DNA of 64,000 nt from Pseudomonas sp. FP2309 (GCF_030687575.1 NZ_CP117439.1:4145501-4209500); one strand, 5' to 3'; shown: positions 50,125-60,232, numbered from the stretch's first letter. The notes: generated by a model from the letters alone, not told the origin. Translations and numbers: made by a program.

Positions 50125-50817
50125 ATGAGTGAGTTGATTGCCTACCACCTCGAAGACGGTATCGCGACCCTGACGTTGAGCAATGGCAAGGTGAATGCCA
50201 TTTCTCCGGCCGTGGTGAGTGAGTTTAATGCGGCGCTGGACCAGGCCGAGAAGGACCGGGCGGTGGTGGTGATCACCGGCACGCCGGGGATTCTGTCGGG
50301 TGGTTATGATTTGAAGGTGATGACGGCCGGGCCTAAAGAAGCCATCAGCCTGGTGACATCAGGCTCGACGCTGGCGCGGCGTCTGTTGTCGCACCCGTTC
50401 CCGGTGATCGTGGCGTGCCCTGGGCATGCGGTGGCCAAGGGCGCGTTCCTGCTGTTGTCGGCCGATTATCGGATTGGCGTGGAAGGCCCGTTCAGCATCG
50501 GTCTGAATGAAGTGGCCATCGGCATGACCATGCACCACGCAGGCATCGAGTTGGCGCGGGATCGTTTGCGTAAATCGGCGTTTCACCGCTCGGTGATCAA
50601 TGCCGAGATGTTTGACCCGCAGGGCGCGTTGCAGGCCGGTTTCCTCGACAAAGTGGTGGCACCCGAGGAGTTGCACGCCGCGGCCCTGGAAGCGGCGCGC
50701 CAGTTGAAGAAGATCAATATGAACGCCCACAAGCACACCAAGTTGAAAGTGCGTAAAGCGCTGCTGGAAGCTCTGGATGAGGCGATCATCCAGGATCAGG
50801 GCCATATACTGAGCTAA
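50125..50817 (+). CDS. Crotonase / enoyl-CoA hydratase family protein
   Basis: A 230-residue crotonase-fold protein. Oxyanion-hole segments are GILSGGYDLKVM and CPGHAVAKGAFLLLSADYRIG. The usual catalytic Glu pair region reads NEVAIGMTMHHAGIELARDR, so one catalytic position appears replaced and the reaction cannot be stated. It starts with ATG at 50125, preceded by CAAGGA. It is followed by a strong terminator and is a single-gene unit. Confidence 0.88.
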   Translation: MSELIAYHLEDGIATLTLSNGKVNAISPAVVSEFNAALDQAEKDRAVVVITGTPGILSGGYDLKVMTAGPKEAISLVTSGSTLARRLLSHPFPVIVACPGHAVAKGAFLLLSADYRIGVEGPFSIGLNEVAIGMTMHHAGIELARDRLRKSAFHRSVINAEMFDPQGALQAGFLDKVVAPEELHAAALEAARQLKKINMNAHKHTKLKVRKALLEALDEAIIQDQGHILS

Positions 50818-50837
50818 CACTGACACCTTCTCTACCA

Positions 50838-50865
50838 AAGCCCGACGCCATGTCGGGCTTTTTCT
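50838..50865 (+). terminator. Intrinsic terminator after the crotonase gene
   Basis: AAGCCCGAC / GTCGGGCTT with a 5-nt loop is followed by TTTCTT, about 20 bp past the stop codon. Confidence 0.85.
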
Positions 50866-51029
50866 TACCTGTAAATCCGAAATGTCCTTAGCCGCTCTAG
50901 CCTGCCCGTATCGGCATATGTTGAAACATGCCCTTAAACATCGTCTATCTCCTACCTCTACCGGGGTAATTGCCGAAGACAGTGCACAACCGTACACTGC
51001 GCGACCTTTTGTCTCGATAGGCCGTGTCG

Positions 51030-51776
51030 ATGCTCTTTTTGCTGCGTATGTTGTTGATGGGCCTGCACTTTATGGTCGCCGGTGTGCTGGGCATCGTTAT
51101 TGGGGTGTGCCGCCCCTTCAACCCGGACAACAGTCGTCTGTGTGCCCGCCTGTATGCGCGGCCCGCGATGTGGATCTTGCGGCTGAACGTTAAGGCCGAC
51201 GTCGACTCACTGCGCAACAAGCCCGGCACCTGCGTGGTGATCGCCAACCACCAGTCCAACTACGACCTGTTCGTCTGCGGCAACGTGGTGCCCCACCGCA
51301 CTGTGTGTATCGCCAAGAAGAGCCTTAAATGGGTGCCGCTGTTCGGTCAGTTGTTCTGGCTGGCGGGCAATGTGCTGATCGACCGCGGCAATGCCCACAA
51401 GGCGCGCCGTGCGATGCTGACCACCACCCACACCTTGCAACACGAGGACACCTCGATCTGGGTGTTCCCGGAAGGCACGCGTAACCTCGGCAAAGGCCTG
51501 CTGCCGTTCAAGAAGGGCGCGTTTCATATGGCGATCGCTGCCGGTGTGCCCATCGTGCAGGTGTGTGTCAGCAACTACGTTACCCACATGAAGCTCAATC
51601 GCTGGAACAGCGGTGATGTACTCATACGCTCATTGCCGCCGATTCCTACAGCAGGGTTGAGCGCCGATGATGTCCCCGCGCTGATGCAGGCCTGCCAGGC
51701 GCAGATGGATGCCTGTATCGCCGCAATGGACCTTGAACTGCAAAGTGACGTAACAATAGAACTCCCTTCCAGCTAA
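51030..51776 (+). CDS. 1-acyl-sn-glycerol-3-phosphate acyltransferase (PlsC family)
   Basis: A 248-residue membrane-associated acyltransferase. An N-terminal hydrophobic helix (LLRMLLMGLHFMVAGVLGIV) is followed by the catalytic NHQSNYD (HX4D) and the phosphate-binding FPEGTRNLGKG. It acylates lysophosphatidic acid in phospholipid synthesis. Pseudomonads have several paralogues. ATG at 51030 is preferred over a GTG two codons upstream on spacing from AGG. Confidence 0.9.
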   Translation: MLFLLRMLLMGLHFMVAGVLGIVIGVCRPFNPDNSRLCARLYARPAMWILRLNVKADVDSLRNKPGTCVVIANHQSNYDLFVCGNVVPHRTVCIAKKSLKWVPLFGQLFWLAGNVLIDRGNAHKARRAMLTTTHTLQHEDTSIWVFPEGTRNLGKGLLPFKKGAFHMAIAAGVPIVQVCVSNYVTHMKLNRWNSGDVLIRSLPPIPTAGLSADDVPALMQACQAQMDACIAAMDLELQSDVTIELPSS

Positions 51777-51818
51777 GCTGCCCAACACCTGTCCTCCTAA
51801 TAAGAAGTGATCTGCACC

Positions 51819-52790
51819 ATGGGTAGAGTTGTTGCGGCCGCTGTTTACAGCGCCGGTAAGAAAGTCTCGGATATCACCCTCGACGAAGGCGCGGCCTGGG
51901 CCGCCAAACCCGACCACTTTGTGTGGATCGGCCTCGAGGAACCCAGCGCCCTGGAGCTCTCCAACCTGCAGCGCCAGTTCAACCTGCACGAACTGGCCAT
52001 TGAAGACGCCCTGGAAAAACACAGCCGCCCCAAGCTGGAAACCTTTGGCGACGCGCTGTTTATCGTCACCTACTCACCGGTGCGCGAGAACGGCAAGCTG
52101 GAGTTTATCGAGACGCATATTTTTGCCGGCAAGGGTTACATCATCACCGCACGCAACGGCCACTCGGCGTCCTACGGCTTTGTGCGTCAGCGCTGTGAGG
52201 CGCGGCCGCTGTTGCTGGAACATGGGGAAGATTTCGTACTGTATGCGCTGCTGGATTTCGTCACCGAAAACTACCAGCCGGTGAGCGAGGCGATCCACGC
52301 CGAGATCGATGAGCTGGAGCGCAACGTCCTGTGCAGCTCGTTGAGCGAGCGCGATATCCAGAAGATCCACGGCCTGCGCCGCGACGTGCTGCGGCTTAAA
52401 CGTTACGTGGCGCCGATGGTGGAGATCAGCCAGGAATTGCAGAAGCTGAGCTTCCCGTTTATCGACAAGAACATGCGCCCCTACTTCCGTGATGTGCAGA
52501 TCCACGTCACACGGCAGATGGAAGACCTGACCACCCTGCGCGATATCGCCAGCCAGACCATCGAGATCGGTGTGCTGCTTGAGGCCTCGCGTCAGAGCGT
52601 GGTGCAGCGCAAGTTTGCCGCGTGGGCGGCGATCCTGGCGTTCCCCACCGCAGTGGCGGGGATTTATGGGATGAACTTCGAGAACATGCCCGAGCTGAAA
52701 TGGCACTACGGCTATTTTGCGGTGATCGGGCTTATTGCCGTGGGGTGCACCAGCCTGTGGGCGAGCTTCAAGCGCTCTGGTTGGCTTTAA
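51819..52790 (+). CDS. corA: Magnesium/cobalt transport protein CorA
   Basis: A 323-residue CorA-type channel. The cytoplasmic domain precedes two C-terminal helices, and the YGMNFENMPE motif (GMN selectivity loop) lies between them. It is of normal family length. It is 42 bp downstream of the acyltransferase gene on the same strand. Its last 23 bp overlap the convergent amidotransferase gene. Confidence 0.94.
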   Translation: MGRVVAAAVYSAGKKVSDITLDEGAAWAAKPDHFVWIGLEEPSALELSNLQRQFNLHELAIEDALEKHSRPKLETFGDALFIVTYSPVRENGKLEFIETHIFAGKGYIITARNGHSASYGFVRQRCEARPLLLEHGEDFVLYALLDFVTENYQPVSEAIHAEIDELERNVLCSSLSERDIQKIHGLRRDVLRLKRYVAPMVEISQELQKLSFPFIDKNMRPYFRDVQIHVTRQMEDLTTLRDIASQTIEIGVLLEASRQSVVQRKFAAWAAILAFPTAVAGIYGMNFENMPELKWHYGYFAVIGLIAVGCTSLWASFKRSGWL

Positions 52791-53511
52791 CGTCCGCCTC
52801 AGGCTTGTGCGCCACAAAGCGCATCATCCATTCCGCCACGGTTGCACCGTGGTGCTCGCGATCGAGACTGGCGACGCCGTTGGTGTAGATTTTTTCACCC
52901 AGCGTCGTCTGCAGAATCTCCAGCAGCTCGCGGGAATAGTCCTGAATAAACTCCGGATGCCCCTGGAAGCACAGCACCTGGTCGCCGATGTGATAGGCGG
53001 CGAACGGGCAGAAATCGCTGGAAGCGATGACGGTGGCGTTGTCCGGCAAACGGGTGACCTGGTCCTGATGGCTGATCAACAGCGTCAGCTCCGGCACTTC
53101 AGGGCTCATCCACGGAGCCTGGGTATCGAGCTTGTAATCGTGGATGCCCATGCCCCAGCCTTGGCTCGCGCGTTCGGCCTTGCCGCCGAGCAGCAACGCC
53201 AATAGTTGATGACCGAAACAGATGCCCAGCAGCTTGTCGCCACGCTCATAGCGCTGGAGCAGGTAAGTCTTAAGGGTCTGGATCCAGGGGTCGGTGCCGA
53301 AGGAATCGGCCTTGCTGCCCGTGACGAGGTAGGCATCGAACACCTCATCGTCGGACGGGTATTCGCCCTGCACCACGTTGTACACGACAAACTCGGCGGC
53401 AATCGGCTGCTTGGAAAACAGGCGCTTGAACATCTGCCCGTAACCTTGGTACTGATCGATCAAGCCTGGACGCAGGATATCGGTTTCCAGGATGCAGACG
53501 CGTAGCGACAT
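52768..53511 (-). CDS. Class I glutamine amidotransferase-like protein
   Basis: A 247-residue protein. It has the GATase1 nucleophile in LLGICFGHQLLA and the His/Glu pair in CFQGHPEFIQDY. It is a free-standing amidotransferase of the GuaA-N/YfeJ type, with no synthase partner nearby; some relatives act on gamma-glutamyl compounds. ATG at 53511 begins MSLRVCILETDILRP, the family start. Confidence 0.88.
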   Translation of the reverse strand: MSLRVCILETDILRPGLIDQYQGYGQMFKRLFSKQPIAAEFVVYNVVQGEYPSDDEVFDAYLVTGSKADSFGTDPWIQTLKTYLLQRYERGDKLLGICFGHQLLALLLGGKAERASQGWGMGIHDYKLDTQAPWMSPEVPELTLLISHQDQVTRLPDNATVIASSDFCPFAAYHIGDQVLCFQGHPEFIQDYSRELLEILQTTLGEKIYTNGVASLDREHHGATVAEWMMRFVAHKPEADVKANQSA

Positions 53512-53604
53512 AAAAAATACCTGACACGGCGATGGGAATATTGAACACCCAGAGCCTGCCTTGAAACACCCGGTCAAGGCAAGCCCTGCACATATCCAAA
53601 ACCG

Positions 53605-55749
53605 TCAGAATGTCGCGTTCTGTGCCGCTTTCTCCAATAACAGCATCGGCGGCGAAAACCGCGGCCCATAGTGTTCAGCCAAATAACGCGCGCGCGCGAT
53701 GAAATCGTGCAAGCCATAGGCGTTGATGAACTGCAACGCGCCGCCCGTCCACGCGGCAAAACCGATGCCGAAAATCGAGCCCACGTTGGCGTCGGCGGTG
53801 GACATCAGCACGCCCTCCTCCACACAGCGCACGGTTTCGATGGCCTGGATAAACAGCAAACGGTCGCGTACGTCCTGCGCAGAAATTCGTTGAGCAGGCC
53901 GTTCAAAGCGCTGTTTGAGTTCCGGCCACAAGTACTTCTGCCCGCCGCTTGGGTATTCATAAAACCCGCCCCCGGCCGCTTTGCCCGCCCGCTTGCACTC
54001 GTTAACCAGCAGATCGATCACCACTGTCGCCGGGTGCGCCGGCACCTGCTTGCCTTCGGCCTGCAGATCCTTGGCAGTCTGCTGTCGGATATGGCTCATC
54101 AGGCTGAGGGACACTTCGTCGGACACCGCCAACGGCCCCACCGGCATGCCCGCCTTGCGCGCTTCCATTTCGATCATCGGTGCGGCCACGCCCTCACCGA
54201 GCATGGCGATTCCTTCATTGGTAAAGGTGCCGAACACCCGCGAGGTGAAGAAGCCGCGACTGTCATTGACCACGATCGGGGTCTTCTTGATTTGCAGGAC
54301 GAAATCGAAACCTCGCGCCAGGGTTTCGTCCGAGGTGTGGGCACCTTTGATGATTTCCACCAGGGGCATTTTGTCGACCGGGCTGAAGAAATGCAGGCCG
54401 ATGAATTTGCCGGCATCTGGCACCGCCTCTGCCAGGCCGCTGATGGGCAACGTGGACGTATTGGACGCGATCACCGCGTCGGCACCGACCACACGCTGCG
54501 CGGCGGCCGAGACCCTGGCCTTGAGCGCACGGTCTTCGAACACCGCTTCGATGATCAGGTCGCAGCCGGCCAGATCGGCATCAATGGCCGTGGGATGGAT
54601 CCTCGCCAAGATGCTTTCGCGCTGTTCGGCGGTCAATTGCCCACGGTCGACTTTCTTGTCGAGTAATGCGGCCGAGTGTGCCTTGCCCTTTTCGGCGGCG
54701 TCCTGGGTGATGTCCTTGAGCACCACGTCGATGCCCGCACAGGCGCTGACATAGGCAATGCCCGCGCCCATCATCCCTGCGCCGAGCAAGCCCACCTTGC
54801 GCGTCACATAGGTTGCAAAACCCTGGGGCCGTGAGCGGCCGGCGTTGATTTCATTGAGCTGGAACCAGAACGTGCCGATCATGTTTTTCGCCACTTGTCC
54901 GGTGACCAACTCCGTGAAGTAGCGGGTTTCAATCAGGTGGGCGGTGTCGAAATCCACCTGAGCGCCTTCGACGGCGGCGCAGAGGATTTTCTCCGGTGCC
55001 GGGAAACAACCATTGGTTTTACTGCGCAGGATCGACGGCGCAATCGCCAGCATCTGCGCCACTTTCGGGCTCGACGGCGTGCCGCCGGGGATTTGGTACG
55101 CCTTGTGATCCCAGGGTTGCTTCGCCTCGGGATTGGCCAGAATCCAGGCGCGGGACCTGGCCAGCAGCGCATCGCGGTCCGTCGCCAGTTCATTGATCAA
55201 CCCGGCTTGCAGCGCCTGTTGCGGCCGTACTTTTTTACCTTCGAGCAGATACGGCAAGGCTTTTTCCAGGCCAAGCAGGCGCACCATACGCACCACGCCA
55301 CCGCCGCCGGGCAGCAGGCCCAGAGTGACTTCCGGCAGACCGAGTTGCACGGAGTGATCATCCAGCGCGATGCGGTGATGGCACGCCAGGCAAATCTCCC
55401 AGCCGCCGCCCAGGGCTGCGCCATTGATCGCGGCCACCAGCGGTTTGCCGAGGGTTTCCAGGCGGCGCAGTTGGGCCTTCAACACCAACACACCGTCGTA
55501 GAAGTCCTTGGCATGGGCTTTGTCGACCTGAATCAGTTCATTGAGGTCACCGCCGGCGAAAAAAGTCTTTTTGGCCGAGGTGATAATTACCCCGGCAATC
55601 TGGTCCCTTTCCGCTTCCAGGCGTACCACGGTGGCCGCCATGGCCTCGCGGTACACGCTGTTCATGGTGTTGGCGCTCTGGCCGGGCATGTCGAGGGTCA
55701 GCACCACGATCTGGTCCTGGCCTTTTTCGTAACGAATGGCTTGGGTCAT
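53605..55749 (-). CDS. Bifunctional enoyl-CoA hydratase / 3-hydroxyacyl-CoA dehydrogenase (FadJ-like)
   Basis: A 714-residue beta-oxidation multifunctional protein. The N-terminal crotonase domain (GGDLNELIQVD, AINGAALGGGWEICLACHHR) is followed by the NAD-binding domain (GLLGAGMMGAGIAYVSACAG) and the dehydrogenase domain (IGLHFFSPVDKMPLVEII). It hydrates enoyl-CoA and oxidises the 3-hydroxyacyl-CoA. It lies 15 bp downstream of the thiolase gene, together forming a fatty-acid degradation operon. Confidence 0.94.
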   Translation of the reverse strand: MTQAIRYEKGQDQIVVLTLDMPGQSANTMNSVYREAMAATVVRLEAERDQIAGVIITSAKKTFFAGGDLNELIQVDKAHAKDFYDGVLVLKAQLRRLETLGKPLVAAINGAALGGGWEICLACHHRIALDDHSVQLGLPEVTLGLLPGGGGVVRMVRLLGLEKALPYLLEGKKVRPQQALQAGLINELATDRDALLARSRAWILANPEAKQPWDHKAYQIPGGTPSSPKVAQMLAIAPSILRSKTNGCFPAPEKILCAAVEGAQVDFDTAHLIETRYFTELVTGQVAKNMIGTFWFQLNEINAGRSRPQGFATYVTRKVGLLGAGMMGAGIAYVSACAGIDVVLKDITQDAAEKGKAHSAALLDKKVDRGQLTAEQRESILARIHPTAIDADLAGCDLIIEAVFEDRALKARVSAAAQRVVGADAVIASNTSTLPISGLAEAVPDAGKFIGLHFFSPVDKMPLVEIIKGAHTSDETLARGFDFVLQIKKTPIVVNDSRGFFTSRVFGTFTNEGIAMLGEGVAAPMIEMEARKAGMPVGPLAVSDEVSLSLMSHIRQQTAKDLQAEGKQVPAHPATVVIDLLVNECKRAGKAAGGGFYEYPSGGQKYLWPELKQRFERPAQRISAQDVRDRLLFIQAIETVRCVEEGVLMSTADANVGSIFGIGFAAWTGGALQFINAYGLHDFIARARYLAEHYGPRFSPPMLLLEKAAQNATF

Positions 55750-55764
55750 GACAAGGTCCTTGGC

Positions 55765-56970
55765 TCAGAGGCGCTCGATAAGGGTGGCGATGCCCATGCC
55801 ACCGCCGACACACAGGGTGGCCAGGCCATAGCGTTGCTGGCGCACTTCCAGTTCATCGAGCAAGGTGCCGAGGATCGCGCAGCCGGTGGCGCCCAACGGG
55901 TGGCCCATGGCGATGGAGCCGCCGTTGACGTTGACCCGCGCGGCGTCGATGCCCATGTCCTTGATGAACTTGAGCACCACCGAGGCAAACGCTTCGTTGA
56001 CCTCGAACAGATCGATGTCCTCCACGCGCAAGCCGGCCTTGGCCAGGGCTTTGCGGGTGGCCGGCGCGGGGCCGGTAAGCATGATGGTAGGGTCGGTGCT
56101 GGTGACGGCCGTGGCGACGATACGCGCGCGCGGTCGCAGGCCCAGCTCGCGACCGCGGGCTTCGGAGCCGATCAACATCAACGCGGCGCCGTCGACGATG
56201 CCGGAGCTGTTGCCGGGGGTGTGTACGTGGTGGATGCGTTCCACATGGCTGTAGACCCGCAATGCGGTGGCGTCGAAGCCCATCTGCCCGATCATTTCGA
56301 AACTGGGCTTGAGCTTGCCGAGGCCTTCGAGGGTGGAGTCGCCCCGGATGAATTCATCGTGGTCCAGCAGCACAATGCCGTTTTGGTCCTGCACCGGAAT
56401 CAGGGAATTGTTGAAGGAACCGTCCGCGCGGGCCCTGGCGGCTTTCTGCTGGGACTGTAGGGCAAAGGTGTCGACGTCTTCGCGGCTGAAACCTTCCAGG
56501 GTGGCAATAAGGTCCGCGCCAATTCCCTGGGGCGTGAAGTGACTGTGCAGGTTGGTGCAGGGGTCCAACACCCAGGCGCCGCCATCACTGCCCATGGGCA
56601 CGCGGGACATCGACTCGACACCGCCCACCACCACAAGGTCTTCAAAGCCGGAGCGCACTTTCATCGCGCCCAGGTTCACCGCTTCCAGGCCCGAGGCGCA
56701 GAAGCGGTTGACCTGTACGCCGGCGACGCTGGTGGCCCAGTTCGCCACCAACGCGGCGGTCTTGGCGATGTCGGCGCCCTGATCCCCCACCGGCGTGACA
56801 CAGCCCAGCACGATGTCATCGACTTGCTCGGTATCCAGATCGCTGCGTTGCGCCAGCGCGGTGAGCAGGCCGGCCACCAGGTTTACCGGCTTGACGCTGT
56901 ACAACGCGCCGTCGGCCTTGCCCTTGCCTCGGGGGGTGCGTATCGCATCAAAGATCAAAGCTTGGGTCAT
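55765..56970 (-). CDS. Acetyl-CoA C-acyltransferase (thiolase)
   Basis: A 401-residue thiolase. The catalytic Cys lies in [17 protein letters not shown], the His in [15 protein letters not shown] and the second Cys in [13 protein letters not shown]. It cleaves 3-ketoacyl-CoA, completing the cycle begun by the FadJ-like protein encoded downstream. Confidence 0.95.
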   Translation of the reverse strand: MTQALIFDAIRTPRGKGKADGALYSVKPVNLVAGLLTALAQRSDLDTEQVDDIVLGCVTPVGDQGADIAKTAALVANWATSVAGVQVNRFCASGLEAVNLGAMKVRSGFEDLVVVGGVESMSRVPMGSDGGAWVLDPCTNLHSHFTPQGIGADLIATLEGFSREDVDTFALQSQQKAARARADGSFNNSLIPVQDQNGIVLLDHDEFIRGDSTLEGLGKLKPSFEMIGQMGFDATALRVYSHVERIHHVHTPGNSSGIVDGAALMLIGSEARGRELGLRPRARIVATAVTSTDPTIMLTGPAPATRKALAKAGLRVEDIDLFEVNEAFASVVLKFIKDMGIDAARVNVNGGSIAMGHPLGATGCAILGTLLDELEVRQQRYGLATLCVGGGMGIATLIERL

Positions 56971-57359
56971 GACGTCCTCGAACCGTTGCGCAGTAGTGCC
57001 CTTACCTTAGGCCCGATTGACACGGTTTCAATGACGGATGCGCTCATTGCTTTTGACCCTCACGCTCGGACGAACGGTAGGGTCCTAAGCTAATCCACGG
57101 GTTAATCGTTTTAGCTGTCTAGCCAAGGCATTGGCGCCAATATGGCGTTATGCCTCATACATTTTTAAGCAGATTTTTCGATTGGTTGATATGAAATGGA
57201 TCTAAGCAGCGAAGAACGACGGCTCTAAGGTTCAATCAGTAGGAAGTTGCTGCCGGGTTTTGCTGGAGCATCTGTAAGAAAAGCGACACGTCAGCTCGCC
57301 ATACTGAAATAAAACCTAAGCAGTTGACGCTCAGGAATAACAACAAAAGGCAGTCAGCC
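56971..57359. other. Promoter region between the thiolase gene and the small membrane-peptide gene
   Basis: About 390 bp between divergent transcription units. It has no open frame with coding character. It should hold the promoter of the beta-oxidation operon at the left and that of the 31-codon gene at the right. No operator was recognised. Confidence 0.4.
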
Positions 57360-57455
57360 ATGTTCAAGCACTCAAAAGTACGTCAGGCGGGACTTATCCT
57401 CTTCGCCACCACACTGATTCTGATCTTGCCCAACTTGACCAAGGTCATTGGGTAA
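57360..57455 (+). CDS. 31-residue single-pass membrane peptide
   Basis: ATG at 57360 opens a 31-codon frame: MFKHSKVRQAGLILFATTLI, then LILPNLTKVIG. The basic N-terminus followed by one hydrophobic helix predicts a small inner-membrane protein with its N-terminus inside. AAGG lies nine bases upstream. The stop codon lies inside a strong intrinsic terminator (57451-57498), which indicates a dedicated short transcript. Function is unknown. Confidence 0.65.
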   Translation: MFKHSKVRQAGLILFATTLILILPNLTKVIG

Positions 57456-57498
57456 TCATCCGTCCTGCGCAATCTGCGCATCAGGATTACCGCTTTTT
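57451..57498 (+). terminator. Intrinsic terminator of the small membrane-peptide gene
   Basis: A long stem begins GGTAATC and ends GATTACC, with inner TGCGCA / TGCGCA pairing, and is followed by GC and five T residues. Confidence 0.8.
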
Positions 57499-57611
57499 GG
57501 CAGCACCTGCCGGGACTTCGTGCATAGCGACCCCGTTGCAGGAGCTGCCTTTTTACGTGCGTTTTTCCGGTATCGTGAGGCCAATCGCCACTTAACACAG
57601 GGACCTGTGTC

Positions 57612-58418
57612 TTGAAACCGATCCTTGCATTGCTCGCCATAGTGCTTGCCCTGCCCGCTTCCGCGGCACAGTTGAGCATCAAACTGGACCACGCCAGCAA
57701 GACGTGGCAAACCGCCGAACTGCTCAACCACCCGGCTGCACAGACGGTGCAGATCGTCGATGACGTGTCTTACAAACGCAACATGATCTATCGCGCAGTG
57801 CCCCTGGCGGTGCTCCTACCGGGTCTTAAGCCGGACAGTCATCTGCAAGCGGTGGCCCTGGATGGCTTCGCGGCCGAGCTTGCCGCCGCGCCGCTGTTGG
57901 AAACACGCGGTGCCCGTGCCTGGTTGGCCGTGGAAGACCCGGCCACACCATGGCCTGCGCTGGCCGAGGGTAAACCGAGTGCCGGGCCGTTCTACCTGGT
58001 GTGGACCGATCCGCAGGCCGGGCACATCAGCCCGGAGCAGTGGCCGTTCCAGGTCGGCGAGATCAAACAATTGAAGACCGTGGCCGAGCGCTTCCCCGCG
58101 TTGCTGCCCGATCCGATGCTTGCGGCGAATGACCCGATCAATAGAGGCTTTGCGCTGTTTCAGAAAAACTGCATGGCCTGCCACCGCCTCAACGGCGCGG
58201 GCGATGCTCAGGTGGGGCCGGACTTGAACATTCCCTACAGCCCTACCGAATATTTCGGCGAAGACTTTCTCAAGCGCTACATCCGCGACCCGCAAAGCCT
58301 GCGCCATTGGCCCCAGGCCAAGATGCCGGCGTTCGCCGCGGCGGTATTGCCTGACAGCGAACTGGACGCGCTGGTGGGGTACTTCAAGCATATGGCGGGG
58401 CGCAAGCAGCAGCCCTGA
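57612..58418 (+). CDS. Periplasmic c-type cytochrome with N-terminal molybdopterin-oxidoreductase-like domain
   Basis: A 268-residue protein. A signal peptide (residues 1-19, ending LPASAA) is followed by a domain of about 140 residues and a C-terminal mono-heme cytochrome c (CMACH at 187-191, probable axial Met in AKMPAF). It would carry electrons in the periplasm; the partner is unknown. The start is TTG at 57612, with CAGGGA upstream, because no in-frame ATG precedes the signal peptide. Confidence 0.85.
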   Translation: MKPILALLAIVLALPASAAQLSIKLDHASKTWQTAELLNHPAAQTVQIVDDVSYKRNMIYRAVPLAVLLPGLKPDSHLQAVALDGFAAELAAAPLLETRGARAWLAVEDPATPWPALAEGKPSAGPFYLVWTDPQAGHISPEQWPFQVGEIKQLKTVAERFPALLPDPMLAANDPINRGFALFQKNCMACHRLNGAGDAQVGPDLNIPYSPTEYFGEDFLKRYIRDPQSLRHWPQAKMPAFAAAVLPDSELDALVGYFKHMAGRKQQP

Positions 58419-58477
58419 GCCTCGCAATACGCAATACGCAATCCGCCCGTTACAGATAGCAGTCCTCGGCGCCTGCT

Positions 58478-59281
58478 TTACTGTTGCTGCACCGAGATCA
58501 CCGGCGTCGGCGCCACGAACACTTTGGCATGCATCTGCTCATGCCCGCCGCCACGGCGCATGCCGCGCACCGGGCAGGCGTCGAGGTAATCCAGGCCAAC
58601 GGCCAGTTTGAGATGCCGCTCCGGCCGCGCCAGTTGGTTGGTCACGTCAAAGCTGTACCAGGCGTCATCCAGCCAGGCTTCGGCCCAGGCATGGCTGGCC
58701 AAATGTGCGCTGTCCTCGGCGTACAAATACCCCGACACATACCGCGCCGGAATCCCCAGGCTGCGCGCGCAGGCCAGGAACGCATGGGTGTGGTCCTGGC
58801 ACACCCCGGCCCTGCCGGCGAAGGCCTGGGCGGCGCTGGTGTCGACTTCAGTGGCACCGGGGGTGTAGACCATCACCTGGTTCAGCGCGTGCATCAGGTC
58901 GATCAACGCGGTGCGGTCGCGACGTTGATGGCATTGCTGCTCGGCAAACCTGCGCAGCGCTTCGTCGGGTTCGGTCAGGCGCGTGCAGCGCAGGAATGGA
59001 AAGGCTGATTGGCTCTCGTGTTCCGCCTCACGCAATTCGTCGATGTCCACCTGGCCGCGGGCGCCAATGATGATGGCGTCGTGGGGTTCGTCCAGGGTCA
59101 GCACGTGCAGGATATTGCCGAACGGGTCCACCTGGGCGCGCACCGGGCGCGGCAGGTCCAGCTGCCAACTGAGCACGTGCTGACGCTCGCTGTCGTGGGG
59201 GGTAAGACGCAGGTACTGAATGCTGGCGCGAACCTGGTCCTCGTAGTGGTAGGTGGTTTCGTGGCTGATGGAAAGTCTCAT
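58478..59281 (-). CDS. Transglutaminase-like cysteine protease
   Basis: A 267-residue protein. The N-terminal bacterial transglutaminase domain (SISHETTYHYEDQVRASIQY) precedes the catalytic core with Cys in AGVCQDHTHAFL, His in SHAWAEAWL and Asp in YSFDVTN. The complete triad suggests an active peptidase or amidase. It overlaps the alpha-E gene by 4 bp and is the third gene of the ATP-grasp / alpha-E / transglutaminase operon. Confidence 0.93.
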   Translation of the reverse strand: MRLSISHETTYHYEDQVRASIQYLRLTPHDSERQHVLSWQLDLPRPVRAQVDPFGNILHVLTLDEPHDAIIIGARGQVDIDELREAEHESQSAFPFLRCTRLTEPDEALRRFAEQQCHQRRDRTALIDLMHALNQVMVYTPGATEVDTSAAQAFAGRAGVCQDHTHAFLACARSLGIPARYVSGYLYAEDSAHLASHAWAEAWLDDAWYSFDVTNQLARPERHLKLAVGLDYLDACPVRGMRRGGGHEQMHAKVFVAPTPVISVQQQ

Positions 59282-60228
59282 GCCGCCTCCAGGTAGGAAC
59301 TGTAGATGGCGTCGCCCAACTGGCGGACCAAGGGGATAAAGTCGGTCAGCCAGGCATGCAGGCCTTCCTCAAGGATTTCATCGATGGCGGTAAAGCGCAG
59401 GCGCGCGTCCATTTCGGCAGCCAGGCGCTGGGCCGGTCGACCGTTGAGGCCCGGCAGGCTGGCGAGGATCTGATCGATTTCTTCACTGCACGCCCGTAGC
59501 GAACGCGGGACGTCGGCGCGCAATAGCAACAACTCAGCGACCTGGCGGGCTCCGGGGGCGTCGCGATAGATCTCGGTGTAGGCCTCGAACGATGACAGCG
59601 CGCGCAGCAAGGCGCTCCACTGGTAGTAGGCATGGGCCGTGTCATCGGTGACGACCTCGGCACGGTCGCCCGCCATTTCATAACGCGCGTCCAGCAAGCG
59701 CAGGGTGTTGTCGGCGCGTTCGATAAAGGTGCCCAGGCGAATGAAACGGAAGGCATCGTTGCGCATGATGGTGCCGTAGGTGGCGCCGCGAAACAGATGG
59801 GAGCGTTCCTTGACCCACTCACAGAACCGACTCATGCCGTAGCGACTCAGGCCCTGTTGGGCAATGTCGCGAATATCCAGCCAAGTGGCGTTGATGTTTT
59901 CCCACATGTCGGCAGTGATTCGCCCACGCACCGCATGGGCGCTGGCCCGCGCTGCGCCGAGGCAGCTGTAGATGCTGGCCGGGTTGGCGGCATCCAGGGC
60001 AAAAAAGTGCAGCAGGCGTTCGGCATGCAGCTCACCGTGGCGCGCGCGGTAATCATCCAGCGTGCCTGTGATCAGCAGTGGCATGGCCAGTTCGTGCAGG
60101 CCGTCACCCCGCCCGTCCTGGGGCATCAGTGATAGCGAATAGCTGACATCGAGCATGCGCGCGAGGTTTTCCGCGCGCTCCAGATAGCGCGACATCCAAT
60201 ACAAATCCGAGGCAGTTCTACTCAACAT
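59278..60228 (-). CDS. Alpha-E domain protein
   Basis: A 316-residue all-helical protein beginning MLSRTASDLYWMSRYLERAE, the alpha-E family start. It contains the paired acidic and aromatic helices of the family. It occurs almost always with a circularly permuted ATP-grasp and a transglutaminase, as here, and has been proposed to be part of a peptide-synthesis or tagging system. ATG at 60228 is set by the family start; it lies 4 bp after the ATP-grasp stop codon. Confidence 0.92.
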   Translation of the reverse strand: MLSRTASDLYWMSRYLERAENLARMLDVSYSLSLMPQDGRGDGLHELAMPLLITGTLDDYRARHGELHAERLLHFFALDAANPASIYSCLGAARASAHAVRGRITADMWENINATWLDIRDIAQQGLSRYGMSRFCEWVKERSHLFRGATYGTIMRNDAFRFIRLGTFIERADNTLRLLDARYEMAGDRAEVVTDDTAHAYYQWSALLRALSSFEAYTEIYRDAPGARQVAELLLLRADVPRSLRACSEEIDQILASLPGLNGRPAQRLAAEMDARLRFTAIDEILEEGLHAWLTDFIPLVRQLGDAIYSSYLEAA

Positions 60229-60232
60229 GACA

